Origin: an uncultured Alphaproteobacteria bacterium
GTDB lineage: Bacteria > Pseudomonadota > Alphaproteobacteria > UBA7985
DNA length: 51,617 bases
Reading direction: 5' to 3'
NCBI GenBank assembly: GCA_905479265.1
Contig: CAJQLX010000028.1
Location: 1-51,617 of the forward strand
Shown: positions 1-9,196 of the stretch, piece by piece
How the letters are laid out: every line of letters starts with the position of its first letter
How positions within the stretch are numbered: position 1 is the stretch's first letter
Position numbers and translations under genes: made by a program
Notes under the pieces: model-generated
Databases searched by the model: none
Told to the model about the DNA's origin: nothing
What the model saw: only the letters and a program-made list of their open reading frames with translations

Positions 1-1824
1 CTATTCCACCGTCACGGATTTGGCGAGGTTGCGGGGTTGGTCCACGTCTGTGCCCTTATGCACCGCTGTGTGATAGGCCAGCAGTTGGATTGGGATCGAA
101 TACAGCAGCGGCGCGACGAAGCTGTCGACGGTTGGCATAACGATGACGTCTTCGGCAACGCTGCCTAAGCGATCAGCGCCGATCTGATCGGTGATAAGGA
201 TCAACCGACCGCCGCGCGCCGCCACTTGTTCGACGTTCGAGGCGGTTTTCTCCAGCAAAGGACCAGAGGGCGCACAAACGACCACGGGCACCGCATCGTC
301 AATCAGGGCGATCGGGCCGTGCTTCATCTCCCCGGCTGCGTAGCCTTCGGCATGGATGTAGGAGATTTCCTTGAGCTTCAGCGCGCCTTCGAGGGCAAGC
401 GGGAACATGGACCCGCGACCGAGGTAGAGGACATCCCGGCTGTCGGACATTTTGGCAGCGATACGCTTGATGTCTTCGTCATGGTTCAACACGTCTGCCA
501 TCAACGCCGGTACTTGCACCAGTGCCTGGGACAGCTGGGCTTCGGTTGCCGCATCGATGGTGCCGCGTTGGCGTCCAGCCCATAGCGCGAGACTGGCCAG
601 CACGGTCAACTGGGTGGTGAAGGCTTTGGTCGAAGCAACACCGATTTCTGGTCCGGCAAGCGTCTGCAGAACCACTTGAGACTCCCGCGCAATCGCGCTT
701 TCCGCGACATTGACGATGGCAAGTACGGGGTTTCCCTCCCGCCGGGAATAGCGGAGCGCTTCGAGGGTATCGATGGTTTCGCCGGACTGGGAAAGCACAA
801 TGGTCGCGCCGTTTTTGGGCAGCGGCGCTTCGCGATAGCGGAACTCGGAGGCAATATCGATCTCCACCGGAATCCGCGCCAGTTGTTCAAGCCAGTATTT
901 GGCAACAAAACCGGCGTAGTAAGCCGTGCCACACGCGGTGATGGTCAGGCGTTCCAGCGTCTTAAAGTCGATGTTCACGTCTTCGAAGTGAATGCGCTTT
1001 TCAACGGGGTTAAAGTGCGCATGCAGCGTGTCGCCGACCACAGAAGGTTGCTCGTGAATCTCCTTCTGCATGTAGTGGTGATAGTTGCCCTTGCCGATCA
1101 GCGCGCCGGTCAGCTGGCTTTTGACAATGGCGCGGTCTACGCGCTGGTTGTCCGCGTTGTAAATCGTCGCGCCTTCGCGGGTCAGCACGCACCAATCGCC
1201 GTCTTCGATATAGCTGAGCGTGTTGGTGAGCGGAGCGAGCGCTATGGCATCAGAGCCAAGATACATTTCGCCTTCACCATAGCCGATGGCGAGCGGTGAG
1301 CCTTTCCGGGCGCCGATCATCAGGTTGTCGTGGTCAGCAAACAGGATGGCCAGCGCAAAGGCGCCGTTCAGCCGGGCTATGACGGACTTGACGGCTTCAA
1401 CCGGGTCCAATCCATCGTCCAGTGCGGCGGAAATCAGGTGCACGATGGTTTCCGTATCTGTGTCGGAAGCCCATTGGATCCCGCGCGGGCTCAATTCTTC
1501 GCGCAGCGCGTCGAAGTTCTCGATGATACCGTTGTGGACGATCGCGACTTTGCCGTCGGAATGGGGGTGAGCATTGGCGACGTTTGGGACACCGTGGGTG
1601 GCCCAACGGGTGTGGCCGATGCCACTGCGTCCAGACAGAGGCGACCGTCGGACTTCGGCGGCCAGGTTCTTGAGCTTGCCCTCAGCGCGGCGACGCTCGA
1701 TTTGACCATCGACCAAGGTCGCGATCCCGGCGCTGTCATAGCCCCGGTATTCGAGGCGTTTCAGGCCATCAACCAGCTCATCGGCTACGCCATCAGTGCC
1801 AAGGATTCCAATGATTCCACACAT
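1..1824 (-). CDS. glmS: Glutamine--fructose-6-phosphate aminotransferase (isomerizing)
   Basis: This cytoplasmic enzyme makes glucosamine-6-phosphate from fructose-6-phosphate and glutamine, the first committed step to UDP-GlcNAc for peptidoglycan and lipid A. The protein has 607 residues, the usual length. It begins MCGIIGILG, so Cys2 becomes the N-terminal nucleophile of the glutaminase domain (about 1-230). Two SIS sugar-isomerase domains follow; the motif SQSGETIDT is visible in the first. The C-terminus is DVDQPRNLAKSVTVE, typical of the family. The TAG stop is the first three bases of the window, so the gene is complete. It starts with ATG 12 nt after glmU's stop and is probably cotranscribed with it, a fitting pair because GlmU acts two steps later. 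I see no glmS ribozyme in the short gap. Confidence 0.97.
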   Translation of the reverse strand: MCGIIGILGTDGVADELVDGLKRLEYRGYDSAGIATLVDGQIERRRAEGKLKNLAAEVRRSPLSGRSGIGHTRWATHGVPNVANAHPHSDGKVAIVHNGIIENFDALREELSPRGIQWASDTDTETIVHLISAALDDGLDPVEAVKSVIARLNGAFALAILFADHDNLMIGARKGSPLAIGYGEGEMYLGSDAIALAPLTNTLSYIEDGDWCVLTREGATIYNADNQRVDRAIVKSQLTGALIGKGNYHHYMQKEIHEQPSVVGDTLHAHFNPVEKRIHFEDVNIDFKTLERLTITACGTAYYAGFVAKYWLEQLARIPVEIDIASEFRYREAPLPKNGATIVLSQSGETIDTLEALRYSRREGNPVLAIVNVAESAIARESQVVLQTLAGPEIGVASTKAFTTQLTVLASLALWAGRQRGTIDAATEAQLSQALVQVPALMADVLNHDEDIKRIAAKMSDSRDVLYLGRGSMFPLALEGALKLKEISYIHAEGYAAGEMKHGPIALIDDAVPVVVCAPSGPLLEKTASNVEQVAARGGRLILITDQIGADRLGSVAEDVIVMPTVDSFVAPLLYSIPIQLLAYHTAVHKGTDVDQPRNLAKSVTVE

Positions 1825-1836
1825 AAAGTGCTATCC

Positions 1837-3207
1837 TTATTTCTGCGCGTTCAGGCGCGCTTTGATCGCTCTTAGCCGTTCGCGATAGCGTTCAGCGGCG
1901 TTTTCTTTGGTTTTGGTTGGTCCGCGTGTCGTTACGATGGCGTTGGCCGGGACATCTTCGGTGATGGTCGAACCCGCACCGACCAGCGCGCCGTCGCCGA
2001 TGGTCAGCGGCGCGACCAGCGCGGCGTTCGACCCAATAAAGGCACCGGCGCCGATGGTGGTCCGGTGCTTGTTAATGCCGTCGTAGTTGCACGTAATGGT
2101 GCCAGCGCCGAGGTTTGCGCGTTCCCCAACATCGGCATCACCCACGTAGGTCAAGTGCGGTGCCTTTGCCCCGGCGTGCAAATGCGCCTTCTTTATTTCA
2201 ACGAAGTTCCCGACTTTGACGGTGTCGCTGAGAACCGTTCCTTCGCGCAAGCGCGCCATGGGTCCAACGATAACATCTTCGCCCACCTGTGCGCCTTCGA
2301 AGTACGACCCGGCGCGCAAGCGACAACCACGGCCAACCACGACGCCGGTGCCAAAAAAGACGTTGGGCTCGATGATTGTGTCTGCGCCCACCCGAGTGTC
2401 ATAGCTGAGCGTGACGGTCTCCGGCGCAATCATGGTGACGCCGCCATCCATCAGTGCGGCGCGCAGGCGATCTTGCAGCACCGCTTCGACGGCGGCGAGT
2501 TCCCTGCGGCTGTTCACACCGGCCAAAAGGTTGGGGTCAAACTGCGAAGCGCGCGTGCGCAGGCCGGCTTTTCGCGCCAAGCCGACAATGTCAGTGATGT
2601 AGTATTCGCCAGCGGCGTTGCTGTCTGTCGTCTGAGCCAACAGATCAAACAGCACCTCAGTGCGCGCCAACATCAATCCGCCGTTGCACAGCGTGATCTC
2701 TCGCTGGGCTGGGGTCGCATCCTTGGCTTCAACGATTTCAAGGGGGCGGCCTTCGTCATCGAGGACAATCCGCCCATAGCCGCCCGGTTCTTGGGCTTCA
2801 AACACCGTCAGGGCCACATCGGCGTTATCGGCGATCGTGTCTTCGACCAGCGCGCGCAGGGCCGCCGTGGTGACCAGTGGCGTGTCGGCATAGAGCACCA
2901 GCGTGTATCCACTGGCCCCAGAAAGCGCGTCGGCGGCTTGCTGGACGGCGTGACCGGTGCCTTTGCGGTCTCGCTGCACGGACCAAGATCCCGGCTTTGC
3001 CCACGGCAGGTCATCAATACGGCTTTCGGATTCGGGGCCAATGACCACATGCAAGCGCTCGGGCGAAAGACCCTCCGCTGCTGCCAAGACCCATTCAACC
3101 AGTGATCGCCCGGCGGCGGCGTGCAGCACTTTGGGCGTTTCAGACTTCATCCGCGTGCCTTTTCCAGCAGCGAGGACGATGATATTCAGGGGGTGCGAAA
3201 AGGTCAT
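1837..3207 (-). CDS. glmU: Bifunctional UDP-N-acetylglucosamine pyrophosphorylase / glucosamine-1-phosphate N-acetyltransferase
   Basis: GlmU acetylates glucosamine-1-phosphate and then uridylylates it to UDP-GlcNAc, the precursor of both peptidoglycan and lipid A. The 456-residue protein has the full bifunctional length. The N-terminal nucleotidyltransferase domain shows LAAGKGTRMKS at about residues 12-22. The C-terminal half is a left-handed beta-helix of hexapeptide repeats (for example VGNFVEIKKA, LGAGTITCNYDG), where the acetyltransferase works. It starts with ATG and lies upstream of glmS on the same strand with a 12-nt gap, so the two probably form one operon. GlmM, the mutase between them in the pathway, is not in this window. 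Confidence 0.97.
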   Translation of the reverse strand: MTFSHPLNIIVLAAGKGTRMKSETPKVLHAAAGRSLVEWVLAAAEGLSPERLHVVIGPESESRIDDLPWAKPGSWSVQRDRKGTGHAVQQAADALSGASGYTLVLYADTPLVTTAALRALVEDTIADNADVALTVFEAQEPGGYGRIVLDDEGRPLEIVEAKDATPAQREITLCNGGLMLARTEVLFDLLAQTTDSNAAGEYYITDIVGLARKAGLRTRASQFDPNLLAGVNSRRELAAVEAVLQDRLRAALMDGGVTMIAPETVTLSYDTRVGADTIIEPNVFFGTGVVVGRGCRLRAGSYFEGAQVGEDVIVGPMARLREGTVLSDTVKVGNFVEIKKAHLHAGAKAPHLTYVGDADVGERANLGAGTITCNYDGINKHRTTIGAGAFIGSNAALVAPLTIGDGALVGAGSTITEDVPANAIVTTRGPTKTKENAAERYRERLRAIKARLNAQK

Positions 3208-3279
3208 GTTTTAACGACGCTAAGCAATTGGCGTTGATTGGTTCTTAAGCTGGCTTGGTGGCAGAATAAAGCTTGGAAT

Positions 3280-4053
3280 TCAGAATAGATCTCCTTGAGT
3301 CGGTTTCGCGTCCTGCGATTGCAATTCCAGTGCAGCCGTTGCGTCAATCGGGTGCAGCAAATCGGGGCTTTCTTGGCGCACTTGCCCGACTTTGCGATCG
3401 ACGGCGTAAAAAGCAAAATCACGGCTCTCGAAGGGCTGACACAGGGAAAGCAAAACCTCTGGCTCCGTTCGCGGTGAAAGCCACGCATCCCACTCGTCCT
3501 CGCTGTCCAGCACTACGGGCATGCGCGGATGCAAGGGGGTCATCGCTTCGCTGGCTGTGGTGGTCAGCATGGAGCACGAGCCCAAGGCTGACCCGTCAGC
3601 GGCTTGCCAAACCTCAAACAACCCTGCCGTCACCATCAGTCGCTCGTCCGTGAAATGAATACGATAAGGCTGCTTGTACGGTTTCTTTGCCCGGCTTTCA
3701 GTCTTCCATTCGTAAAAGCCGCTGGTGGGGATCAGACAGCGGCGGTGCCGAAATGCGCCGCGAAAGGATGGTTTTTCGGCGACAGTTTCGCTGCGTGCGT
3801 TGATCATGCGCGGGGCCATGGACGTATCTTTGGCCCAAGTGGGAACGAGACCCCAATGGGCGAAATCAACAATGCGCTGGCCCCGGTTTGGGCCTTCGAT
3901 TTCCAAGCGGATAATCGGCACCATCTGCGTTGGGGCGATGTTGTAGCGCGGCAGCACGCGCGCGGCGGCTTCGCGGATTTCTTCGGGGATGATCGCGTCA
4001 AAGACTTCGGCGACAGCTTCTAGGGGACGAGTGATGTGATAGCGGCCACACAC
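3280..4053 (-). CDS. SOS response-associated peptidase (SRAP / YedK / HMCES family)
   Basis: SRAP proteins bind abasic sites in single-stranded DNA and form a thiazolidine crosslink through their N-terminal cysteine, which shields the lesion. The 257-residue protein starts with GTG and reads MCGRYH, which places the catalytic Cys at position 2 after Met removal. The other conserved family elements are present: NIAPTQ (Asn ligand), SGFYEWK (Glu), and TPLHPRMPVVL (His). An AGGG ribosome-binding stretch precedes the GTG. Nothing in the 72-nt gap to glmU suggests a LexA box that I could recognise, so SOS control is unproven here. The name SRAP is a family name and does not show that this copy is damage-induced. 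Confidence 0.93.
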   Translation of the reverse strand: MCGRYHITRPLEAVAEVFDAIIPEEIREAAARVLPRYNIAPTQMVPIIRLEIEGPNRGQRIVDFAHWGLVPTWAKDTSMAPRMINARSETVAEKPSFRGAFRHRRCLIPTSGFYEWKTESRAKKPYKQPYRIHFTDERLMVTAGLFEVWQAADGSALGSCSMLTTTASEAMTPLHPRMPVVLDSEDEWDAWLSPRTEPEVLLSLCQPFESRDFAFYAVDRKVGQVRQESPDLLHPIDATAALELQSQDAKPTQGDLF

Positions 4054-4180
4054 GGCAGGCGGTCCCTTTCTCAGAGGACGGAGTTAAGCTTTTCAATATT
4101 ACCACGTACGACCGATCAGCGCTGGAAATCTACATTTTCCGCGCGCACCCTTGGCCTCGGATTAGATGGGAGAGAGTTTC

Positions 4181-5551
4181 ATGGCTTACGACTACGACTT
4201 GTTTGTCATTGGTGGCGGTTCAGGCGGCGTGCGCGCTGCACGGTTTACGGCGCCGCTGGGGTTCAAAGTAGGGTTGGCCGAAGAATACCGCATGGGCGGT
4301 ACGTGCGTCATCCGTGGGTGCGTGCCAAAGAAACTGCTTTCCTACGCTTCGCATGGCTTTGAAGATGTGGCGGATCTCGCCGGTTACGGCTTTGATGCGC
4401 GGGTTGATGGCTTTAGTTGGGAGCGCTTGATTGCGGCTAAAGACAAGGAAATCAACCGCCTTGAAGGCGCGTATCAGAACACGCTCAAGGGCGCCGGGGT
4501 CGAATGGTTCAAGGCGCGGGCGCACTTGACCGATGCTCACACCATCGTGCTGCGTGATACGGAAACGGGCGACGAAAAGACCGTAACAGCCGATAAAATT
4601 TTGCTGGCGACGGGTGGGTATCCAACGGTTCCCGCAATCCCGGGCCGTGACTTGGCCATCACGTCAAACGAAGCCTTCCACCTCGAAACACTGCCGGAGC
4701 GCATCGTTGTCTATGGCGGCGGCTATATCGCGGTTGAGTTCGCTTGCATCTTTGCAGGTTTGGGCGCGGAGACGCATTTGGTTTATCGCGGCGAGCAACC
4801 GCTGCGCGGCTTTGACGAGGATCTACGCCAGTTCTTCTTTGAACAGCTCGATCACCACGAGCACCTGACCCTGCATATGGGGGAGACGATTTCTGGACTG
4901 GCACAGGCCTCCAGCGGCGGGATTGACGTTGCATTGGGCTCAGGTCAGACGCTGAAGGTTGATCAAGCCATGTTTGCCACGGGCCGCGCGCCAAACACGC
5001 CGGCGGATCTTTGCTTGGATGGCCAAATTGCGCTGAACGACAAGGGCGCGGTGACGATCGATGAATTTGGCCAAACCACCGTGCCAAACATCTATGCCGT
5101 CGGGGACGTGACGGACCGCGTGCAACTCACGCCCGTTGCCCTGCATGAGGCGATGGCGTTCGTAAAAACGGTGTTTCAGGATACGCCGACCAGCATGGAT
5201 CACAGCAACATTGCCACCGCTGTGTTCTCGCACCCGGAAATCGCCACCTGTGGTTTGACCGAGGAGCAGGCCCGAGCGAGCTACGACGCGGTTGATATTT
5301 ATCGATCATCCTTCCGCCCCATGAAAAACACCCTGTCTGGCAACCCAAGCCGCAGCTTCATGAAGCTGGTCGTAGACCGTGACAGCGACCGCATTCTCGG
5401 CATGCACATTGCCGGTCGAGATTCCGCGGAGATGATGCAGGGGTTTGCCGTCGCCCTCAAAATGGGCGCGAAGAAAGCGGACTTCGACGCCACGGTCGGG
5501 ATTCATCCAACCAGCGCGGAAGAGCTGGTTACGATGCGAACGCCCAGCTAG
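4181..5551 (+). CDS. gor: Glutathione-disulfide reductase
   Basis: This flavoenzyme reduces oxidised glutathione with NADPH and maintains the cytoplasmic thiol pool. The start chosen is ATG 4181 (MAYDYDLFVIGGGSGG), because a GGGAGAG ribosome-binding site lies 6 nt upstream; an in-frame ATG at 4166 overlaps that site. The product is 456 residues. Visible features are the FAD-binding GGGSGG near residue 11, the redox disulfide motif GGTCVIRGCVPKK, the second dinucleotide fold VVYGGGYIAVEFA, and the C-terminal HPTSAEELVTMR, with the His-Glu pair that acts as acid/base. The CVIRGC form is typical of glutathione reductase rather than dihydrolipoamide dehydrogenase or mercuric reductase. It probably has its own promoter in the gap after the divergent SRAP gene. 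Confidence 0.94.
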   Translation: MAYDYDLFVIGGGSGGVRAARFTAPLGFKVGLAEEYRMGGTCVIRGCVPKKLLSYASHGFEDVADLAGYGFDARVDGFSWERLIAAKDKEINRLEGAYQNTLKGAGVEWFKARAHLTDAHTIVLRDTETGDEKTVTADKILLATGGYPTVPAIPGRDLAITSNEAFHLETLPERIVVYGGGYIAVEFACIFAGLGAETHLVYRGEQPLRGFDEDLRQFFFEQLDHHEHLTLHMGETISGLAQASSGGIDVALGSGQTLKVDQAMFATGRAPNTPADLCLDGQIALNDKGAVTIDEFGQTTVPNIYAVGDVTDRVQLTPVALHEAMAFVKTVFQDTPTSMDHSNIATAVFSHPEIATCGLTEEQARASYDAVDIYRSSFRPMKNTLSGNPSRSFMKLVVDRDSDRILGMHIAGRDSAEMMQGFAVALKMGAKKADFDATVGIHPTSAEELVTMRTPS

Positions 5552-5685
5552 CCGTTCTTCAACCAGCCTGTGAGCGCTTTTTTTGCCCAAAACGGTGAAT
5601 CGGAGCGCTTATTTGGGTCTTTGACCTAGCGTCCCAAAGCACAGGGTCTATAAGGCCATCAATTCACTGCATGGAGGAGGTTGCC

Positions 5686-6219
5686 GTGAGTTTTGATGCT
5701 GCAGCGGTTCGGAAGGCCGCTGAAACTGGTTTCGAAAGCCGAGGTAAGGTTCTTCCCGAGTGGATTGACTACAACGGCCACATGAACGTGGCGTACTATC
5801 TGGTCGCCTTCGATACCGGTCTGGACTCCTTCGTGGACACGCTTGATTTCGATGCAGAGGCCCGCGCACGCACCCAGATGACCACCATGACGCTCGAAGG
5901 GCACATCCAGTACCTTGGCGAGTTGATGGAAGGCCAGTCTTACCGCCTGTGCAATCAACTTTACGACTTTGATAGCAAGCGCATGCACGTGGCCCAGACC
6001 ATGTACGGCATCAACGATGATGGCAGCGAATTCCTCTCTGCGACCATGGAATGGATGTCCTTGTCAGTCTCCCTCGAAACCCGGCGGTCTGCGCCGTTTC
6101 GGCAGGAAGTCTTGGACGCTTTCGAAGCGGTTTGGGACGTTCACAAAGATTGGGAAGTGCCCACGTGGGTCAGTCGCTCGATCGGACTACCACCCGGAAA
6201 ATCCCTCGTCCGCCCTTAA
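5686..6219 (+). CDS. Hotdog-fold acyl-CoA thioesterase family protein (4HBT-like)
   Basis: The protein resembles single-domain hotdog thioesterases that hydrolyse acyl-CoA thioesters; its substrate cannot be read from the sequence. The conserved stretch EWIDYNGHMNVAYYL near the N-terminus is the family signature (D-x-N-G-H-M-N). I prefer GTG 5686 as the start, because GGAGGAGG at 5673-5680 is an excellent ribosome-binding site 5 nt upstream. The ATG at 5671 overlaps this site and would give 182 residues instead of 177. Homologues occur as thioesterases linked to carnitine or betaine metabolism, but no such genes are next to it here. It stands between gor and the CLC gene, probably as a separate unit. 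Confidence 0.82.
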   Translation: MSFDAAAVRKAAETGFESRGKVLPEWIDYNGHMNVAYYLVAFDTGLDSFVDTLDFDAEARARTQMTTMTLEGHIQYLGELMEGQSYRLCNQLYDFDSKRMHVAQTMYGINDDGSEFLSATMEWMSLSVSLETRRSAPFRQEVLDAFEAVWDVHKDWEVPTWVSRSIGLPPGKSLVRP

Positions 6220-6251
6220 TTCTCGCACTGTCGTGAAGGCTCTCTTGTACC

Positions 6252-8063
6252 ATGCCCGATCCCTCCACCCGAACCGCAGGTTCTCCGCAGTTGGCCTTTC
6301 GTCAGCGGGGTCTGCTGGTTGCGGCCATTTTGGCATTGGTGGTCGGGGGCTTGGTTGGACTGGCCGCCGTTGTCTTCCTTGAAGCGATTTCTTGGGTCCA
6401 GCTTCTGGCGCTGGGCACCCGCGAAGAGATGGTCATTTCCGGGTTGGTTGAACAGCCGTGGTGGCGACGCCTTGCCGGGCCTTTGATCGGTGGCGTGATC
6501 GTTGGCGGGTTGATGACGGTTCTCTATCCGACGCTCTCGCGTCCGCCCGGTGTGGCGAACGTGATCGCAGCGTCCGCCTTGCGCCGGGGCCGGATGAGTT
6601 TCCGCGATGGGATCAAGGCCGCTTCCCTCAACGCAATTTCGCTGGGTTTTGGCGCTTCGGTTGGTCGAGAAGGGCCAATGGTTCACTGGGGCGCAACCAT
6701 TGGCGCTTGGGGCGCGCGAGCGTTGGGGCTGGATCCTCGCATTCGCCGGACACTGCTGGCTTGTGGTGTTTCAGCCGCCGTCGCGGCTTCGTTCAACGCG
6801 CCGCTCGCGGGCGTATTTTTCGCGCTTGAAGTGGTTGTTGGGCACTACGCTTTTTCCCTGTTTGCGCCCTGTGTTCTCGCCGCGCTCGCAGCGACGTTGG
6901 TGGGCCGTGCCGTGCGGGGCGATGATCCGGCGTTTATCATGCCGGAAATCGTCATGGCGGGCGCGGCTGATTTCCCGCTTTTCGGGCTGCTGGGTGGGTT
7001 CAGTGGGCTGGTCGCGGTGTTGTTCATCGTGCTGACGTTTCGGATTGTCCGGCTGGCTGATCACCTGAGCCTGCCGTGGTGGTCTCGGCCAGCGATTGCT
7101 GGGCTGATCGTCGGCTTGATTGCCATTCAGCTCCCCCAAGTGCTCGGTATTGGCTATGAGGCCACCCAATTAACGCTCGCAGGCCAATATGGACTGCTGC
7201 TGCTGGTCGCTGTTTTGGCAGGAAAAATCGTTTGTGCGGCGGCGTGTCAGGGGCTGGGCTTTGGCGGCGGGGTGTTTTCGCCCTCGTTGCTGATCGGCGC
7301 GGCCTTGGGCGCTACCTTTGGTCAGCTTGTCGGCCTGCTGCCGTGGGGAACCTCGGACCCGTCCGCCTATGCCATCGTTGGCATGGGGGCCACGGCTGCC
7401 GCAGTGCTTGGGGCGCCGATTTCAACGGTTTTGATGGTGTTTGAGCTGACTGGATCCTACCCGATGGCCGTCGGGTCTATGGTGGCGGTCGTGTTCGCCG
7501 TTGGCCTCGCCCGCGCCATCACGGGACATTCGTTCTTCACGCGACAGCTGCAAATGCTGGGTTTGGACATTCGCGATGGCAAGGATGTTTCCCTGCTGCA
7601 AAACACGCAAGTCTCAGAAATTCTCGATACCGATGTCGATACGGTGCCGCCAACCATGCCAGCACCAGAAGTCCTTGATCGACTGATCGATAGCCGCTGG
7701 GGCCGGCTTTTTGTTGTCTCCGATACCGGCAAGCTGGAGGGTTTCATCACGCTCGAAACGTCCCGCTCTGCCCTGAAAGACCCGGAAAATACAGCCGCTG
7801 ACGTCGCGCTGGACGCCCTTTATGTTACAGCAAATTGCGATCTGACCACCGCGATGAAACGCTTCGTTGAAAAAGGGGAAGCCCACGTTCCCGTCGTCAC
7901 TGACGAGGCGTCAAACAGGCTGATCGGCTTAATCCACGACTTCGACGTGTCCTATGCCTACCACCGTGCCATGTTGGTCGCCGAGGGGCAGGAAGATTTG
8001 CCCGTCAACGCGCAGTGGAGCCGGGAAAAGCGCGATTCGGACACTCAGTCTTCGAGCAAGTAA
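6252..8063 (+). CDS. CLC-type chloride/anion channel or transporter with C-terminal CBS domains
   Basis: This inner-membrane protein of 603 residues has a CLC transport core of many hydrophobic helices (about 15-435) followed by a soluble CBS-domain pair (about 450-590), which in this family often senses adenine nucleotides. The gating glutamate motif GREGP is at 138-142 and GGGVFSPSLLIG marks the later filter loop. Two filter positions differ from E. coli ClcA. Its GSGIP loop aligns with PPGVA at 98-102, so the serine is proline. The E202-E203 pair aligns with E193-V194, so the internal proton glutamate is valine. Whether it is a channel or exchanger, and for which anion, is therefore open. 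The 3' end overlaps the convergent M14-family gene by 19 nt. Confidence 0.92.
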   Translation: MPDPSTRTAGSPQLAFRQRGLLVAAILALVVGGLVGLAAVVFLEAISWVQLLALGTREEMVISGLVEQPWWRRLAGPLIGGVIVGGLMTVLYPTLSRPPGVANVIAASALRRGRMSFRDGIKAASLNAISLGFGASVGREGPMVHWGATIGAWGARALGLDPRIRRTLLACGVSAAVAASFNAPLAGVFFALEVVVGHYAFSLFAPCVLAALAATLVGRAVRGDDPAFIMPEIVMAGAADFPLFGLLGGFSGLVAVLFIVLTFRIVRLADHLSLPWWSRPAIAGLIVGLIAIQLPQVLGIGYEATQLTLAGQYGLLLLVAVLAGKIVCAAACQGLGFGGGVFSPSLLIGAALGATFGQLVGLLPWGTSDPSAYAIVGMGATAAAVLGAPISTVLMVFELTGSYPMAVGSMVAVVFAVGLARAITGHSFFTRQLQMLGLDIRDGKDVSLLQNTQVSEILDTDVDTVPPTMPAPEVLDRLIDSRWGRLFVVSDTGKLEGFITLETSRSALKDPENTAADVALDALYVTANCDLTTAMKRFVEKGEAHVPVVTDEASNRLIGLIHDFDVSYAYHRAMLVAEGQEDLPVNAQWSREKRDSDTQSSSK

Positions 8064-9196
8064 CCGCCCTGACGACTTTCCAGCACCTCACGCCCCACAA
8101 TTTTCATGACGCTTTCACCCGGGAACATCAACTTGCGCGTTCGCCGTGACAGGATGAAGCCGTCCGTTGTTGCATACAGGGGGGTGCGTGCCTTGACCGG
8201 ATCGAGCTCCGTCGGATCGATGATGTCAGCGACGTGTTGGCCCTTGGTCACCTGATCACCCACAGCGACCTTGTAGGTCAGAATTCCCGAAACCTCGGTT
8301 CGCAGCATTTCCGTTGCTTCCAAGGGGAGGCCTTCAACCGTGATGTCGGGTAGAGGCGTCGGCTCCATATTAATAAAGCCGCGCGAGCACAGAATGCTGA
8401 ACAGGTGTTGCGCATCTTCGGCTGCCACGTCGTCTTCCACGTCGGCCCAACCGGCATACTCGAAGGTTGCAGCGGGGCAGGCCAGCGGGATGGGGTGGTT
8501 GGGAAAACGCGCTTGCAGCCGGGTCCAAACGGTCGAAAGACACTCGTCATAGGAACCGCCCCCACTGTCCGCCGCCGTCAACGCCACAGCCGAACGACTG
8601 GCGCGGGCAATGTCTTCCCAATCGGGCCATTGCTCGGGAATGATGAACAGGTGCCGGTCGCTTTCGTCGTCGCAGTGAATATCAAAGACAATGTCGGCAT
8701 CGTGGGACAGCTGCAGAATCTCCTTGCGAAAGCGCTCCAGTACGGTCGAGGGCTGACGCGCGGCGACGGCGGCGCCAATGATGCGCCGAATGTGAGCAAC
8801 GTTGGCCGTTTCATCGTCGCTGAGGACCGCTTCGATGTCCGCAATAACCGCTGGGGACAGCAGCTCCCAGCCTCGATTATGATTCTGGCCCGAAGCCATA
8901 TCGAAACGGCCAATGTGCGTATCGCCAAACATCACCTGCGCGCCGCCCAAGGGGTTTGCCTGGGGCAGAACAACAATTTCACCGTCGATCAAGCCCGCTT
9001 CCGCCGCCGCTTGCAGCTTTGGCAACATGTGGTGGAGGATAAGCATCCCCGGTGTTTCATCAGCATGAAGCGCGGCGTGCATGTAGGCTTTGGGCTTTCC
9101 CGGCTGAGCCGCACCAAAGCGAAACACGCGCAGGTTATAGGATGTACCTTGGAAATCGCCTTTAAGGGGACGGTTTTCGATGATGACGTTCTTCAC
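8045..9196 (-). CDS. Succinylglutamate desuccinylase/aspartoacylase (AstE/ASPA, M14) family protein
   Basis: The protein belongs to the zinc-dependent M14 fold used by AstE and aspartoacylase to release acyl groups from amino acids. Zinc-ligand motifs are visible: HADE (about residues 44-47) and DIHCD (His about 174). The likely general-base glutamate lies in ATFEYAG (about 246). The last 90 residues read like a barrel-sandwich (biotinyl/lipoyl-like) module, with VSGILTYKVAVGDQVTKGQ and TDGFILSRRTRKL, but no modifiable lysine motif is seen. The start chosen is GTG 9196, giving 383 residues, close to family length. The frame stays open to 9295, but that would run into the divergent helicase gene. 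No arginine-succinyltransferase genes are nearby, so an AstE role is not supported. Confidence 0.82.
   Translation of the reverse strand: MKNVIIENRPLKGDFQGTSYNLRVFRFGAAQPGKPKAYMHAALHADETPGMLILHHMLPKLQAAAEAGLIDGEIVVLPQANPLGGAQVMFGDTHIGRFDMASGQNHNRGWELLSPAVIADIEAVLSDDETANVAHIRRIIGAAVAARQPSTVLERFRKEILQLSHDADIVFDIHCDDESDRHLFIIPEQWPDWEDIARASRSAVALTAADSGGGSYDECLSTVWTRLQARFPNHPIPLACPAATFEYAGWADVEDDVAAEDAQHLFSILCSRGFINMEPTPLPDITVEGLPLEATEMLRTEVSGILTYKVAVGDQVTKGQHVADIIDPTELDPVKARTPLYATTDGFILSRRTRKLMFPGESVMKIVGREVLESRQGGYLLED

Noticed and set aside
2065-3105. Open frame of 346 codons on the plus strand opposite glmU
   Set aside because: It lies wholly antisense to a confidently identified gene, shows no recognisable domain, and such long antisense frames are common at this base composition.
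5560-5600. Terminator after gor at the T run near 5579
   Set aside because: The T run follows GAGCGC, but no complementary upstream arm exists to form a stem.
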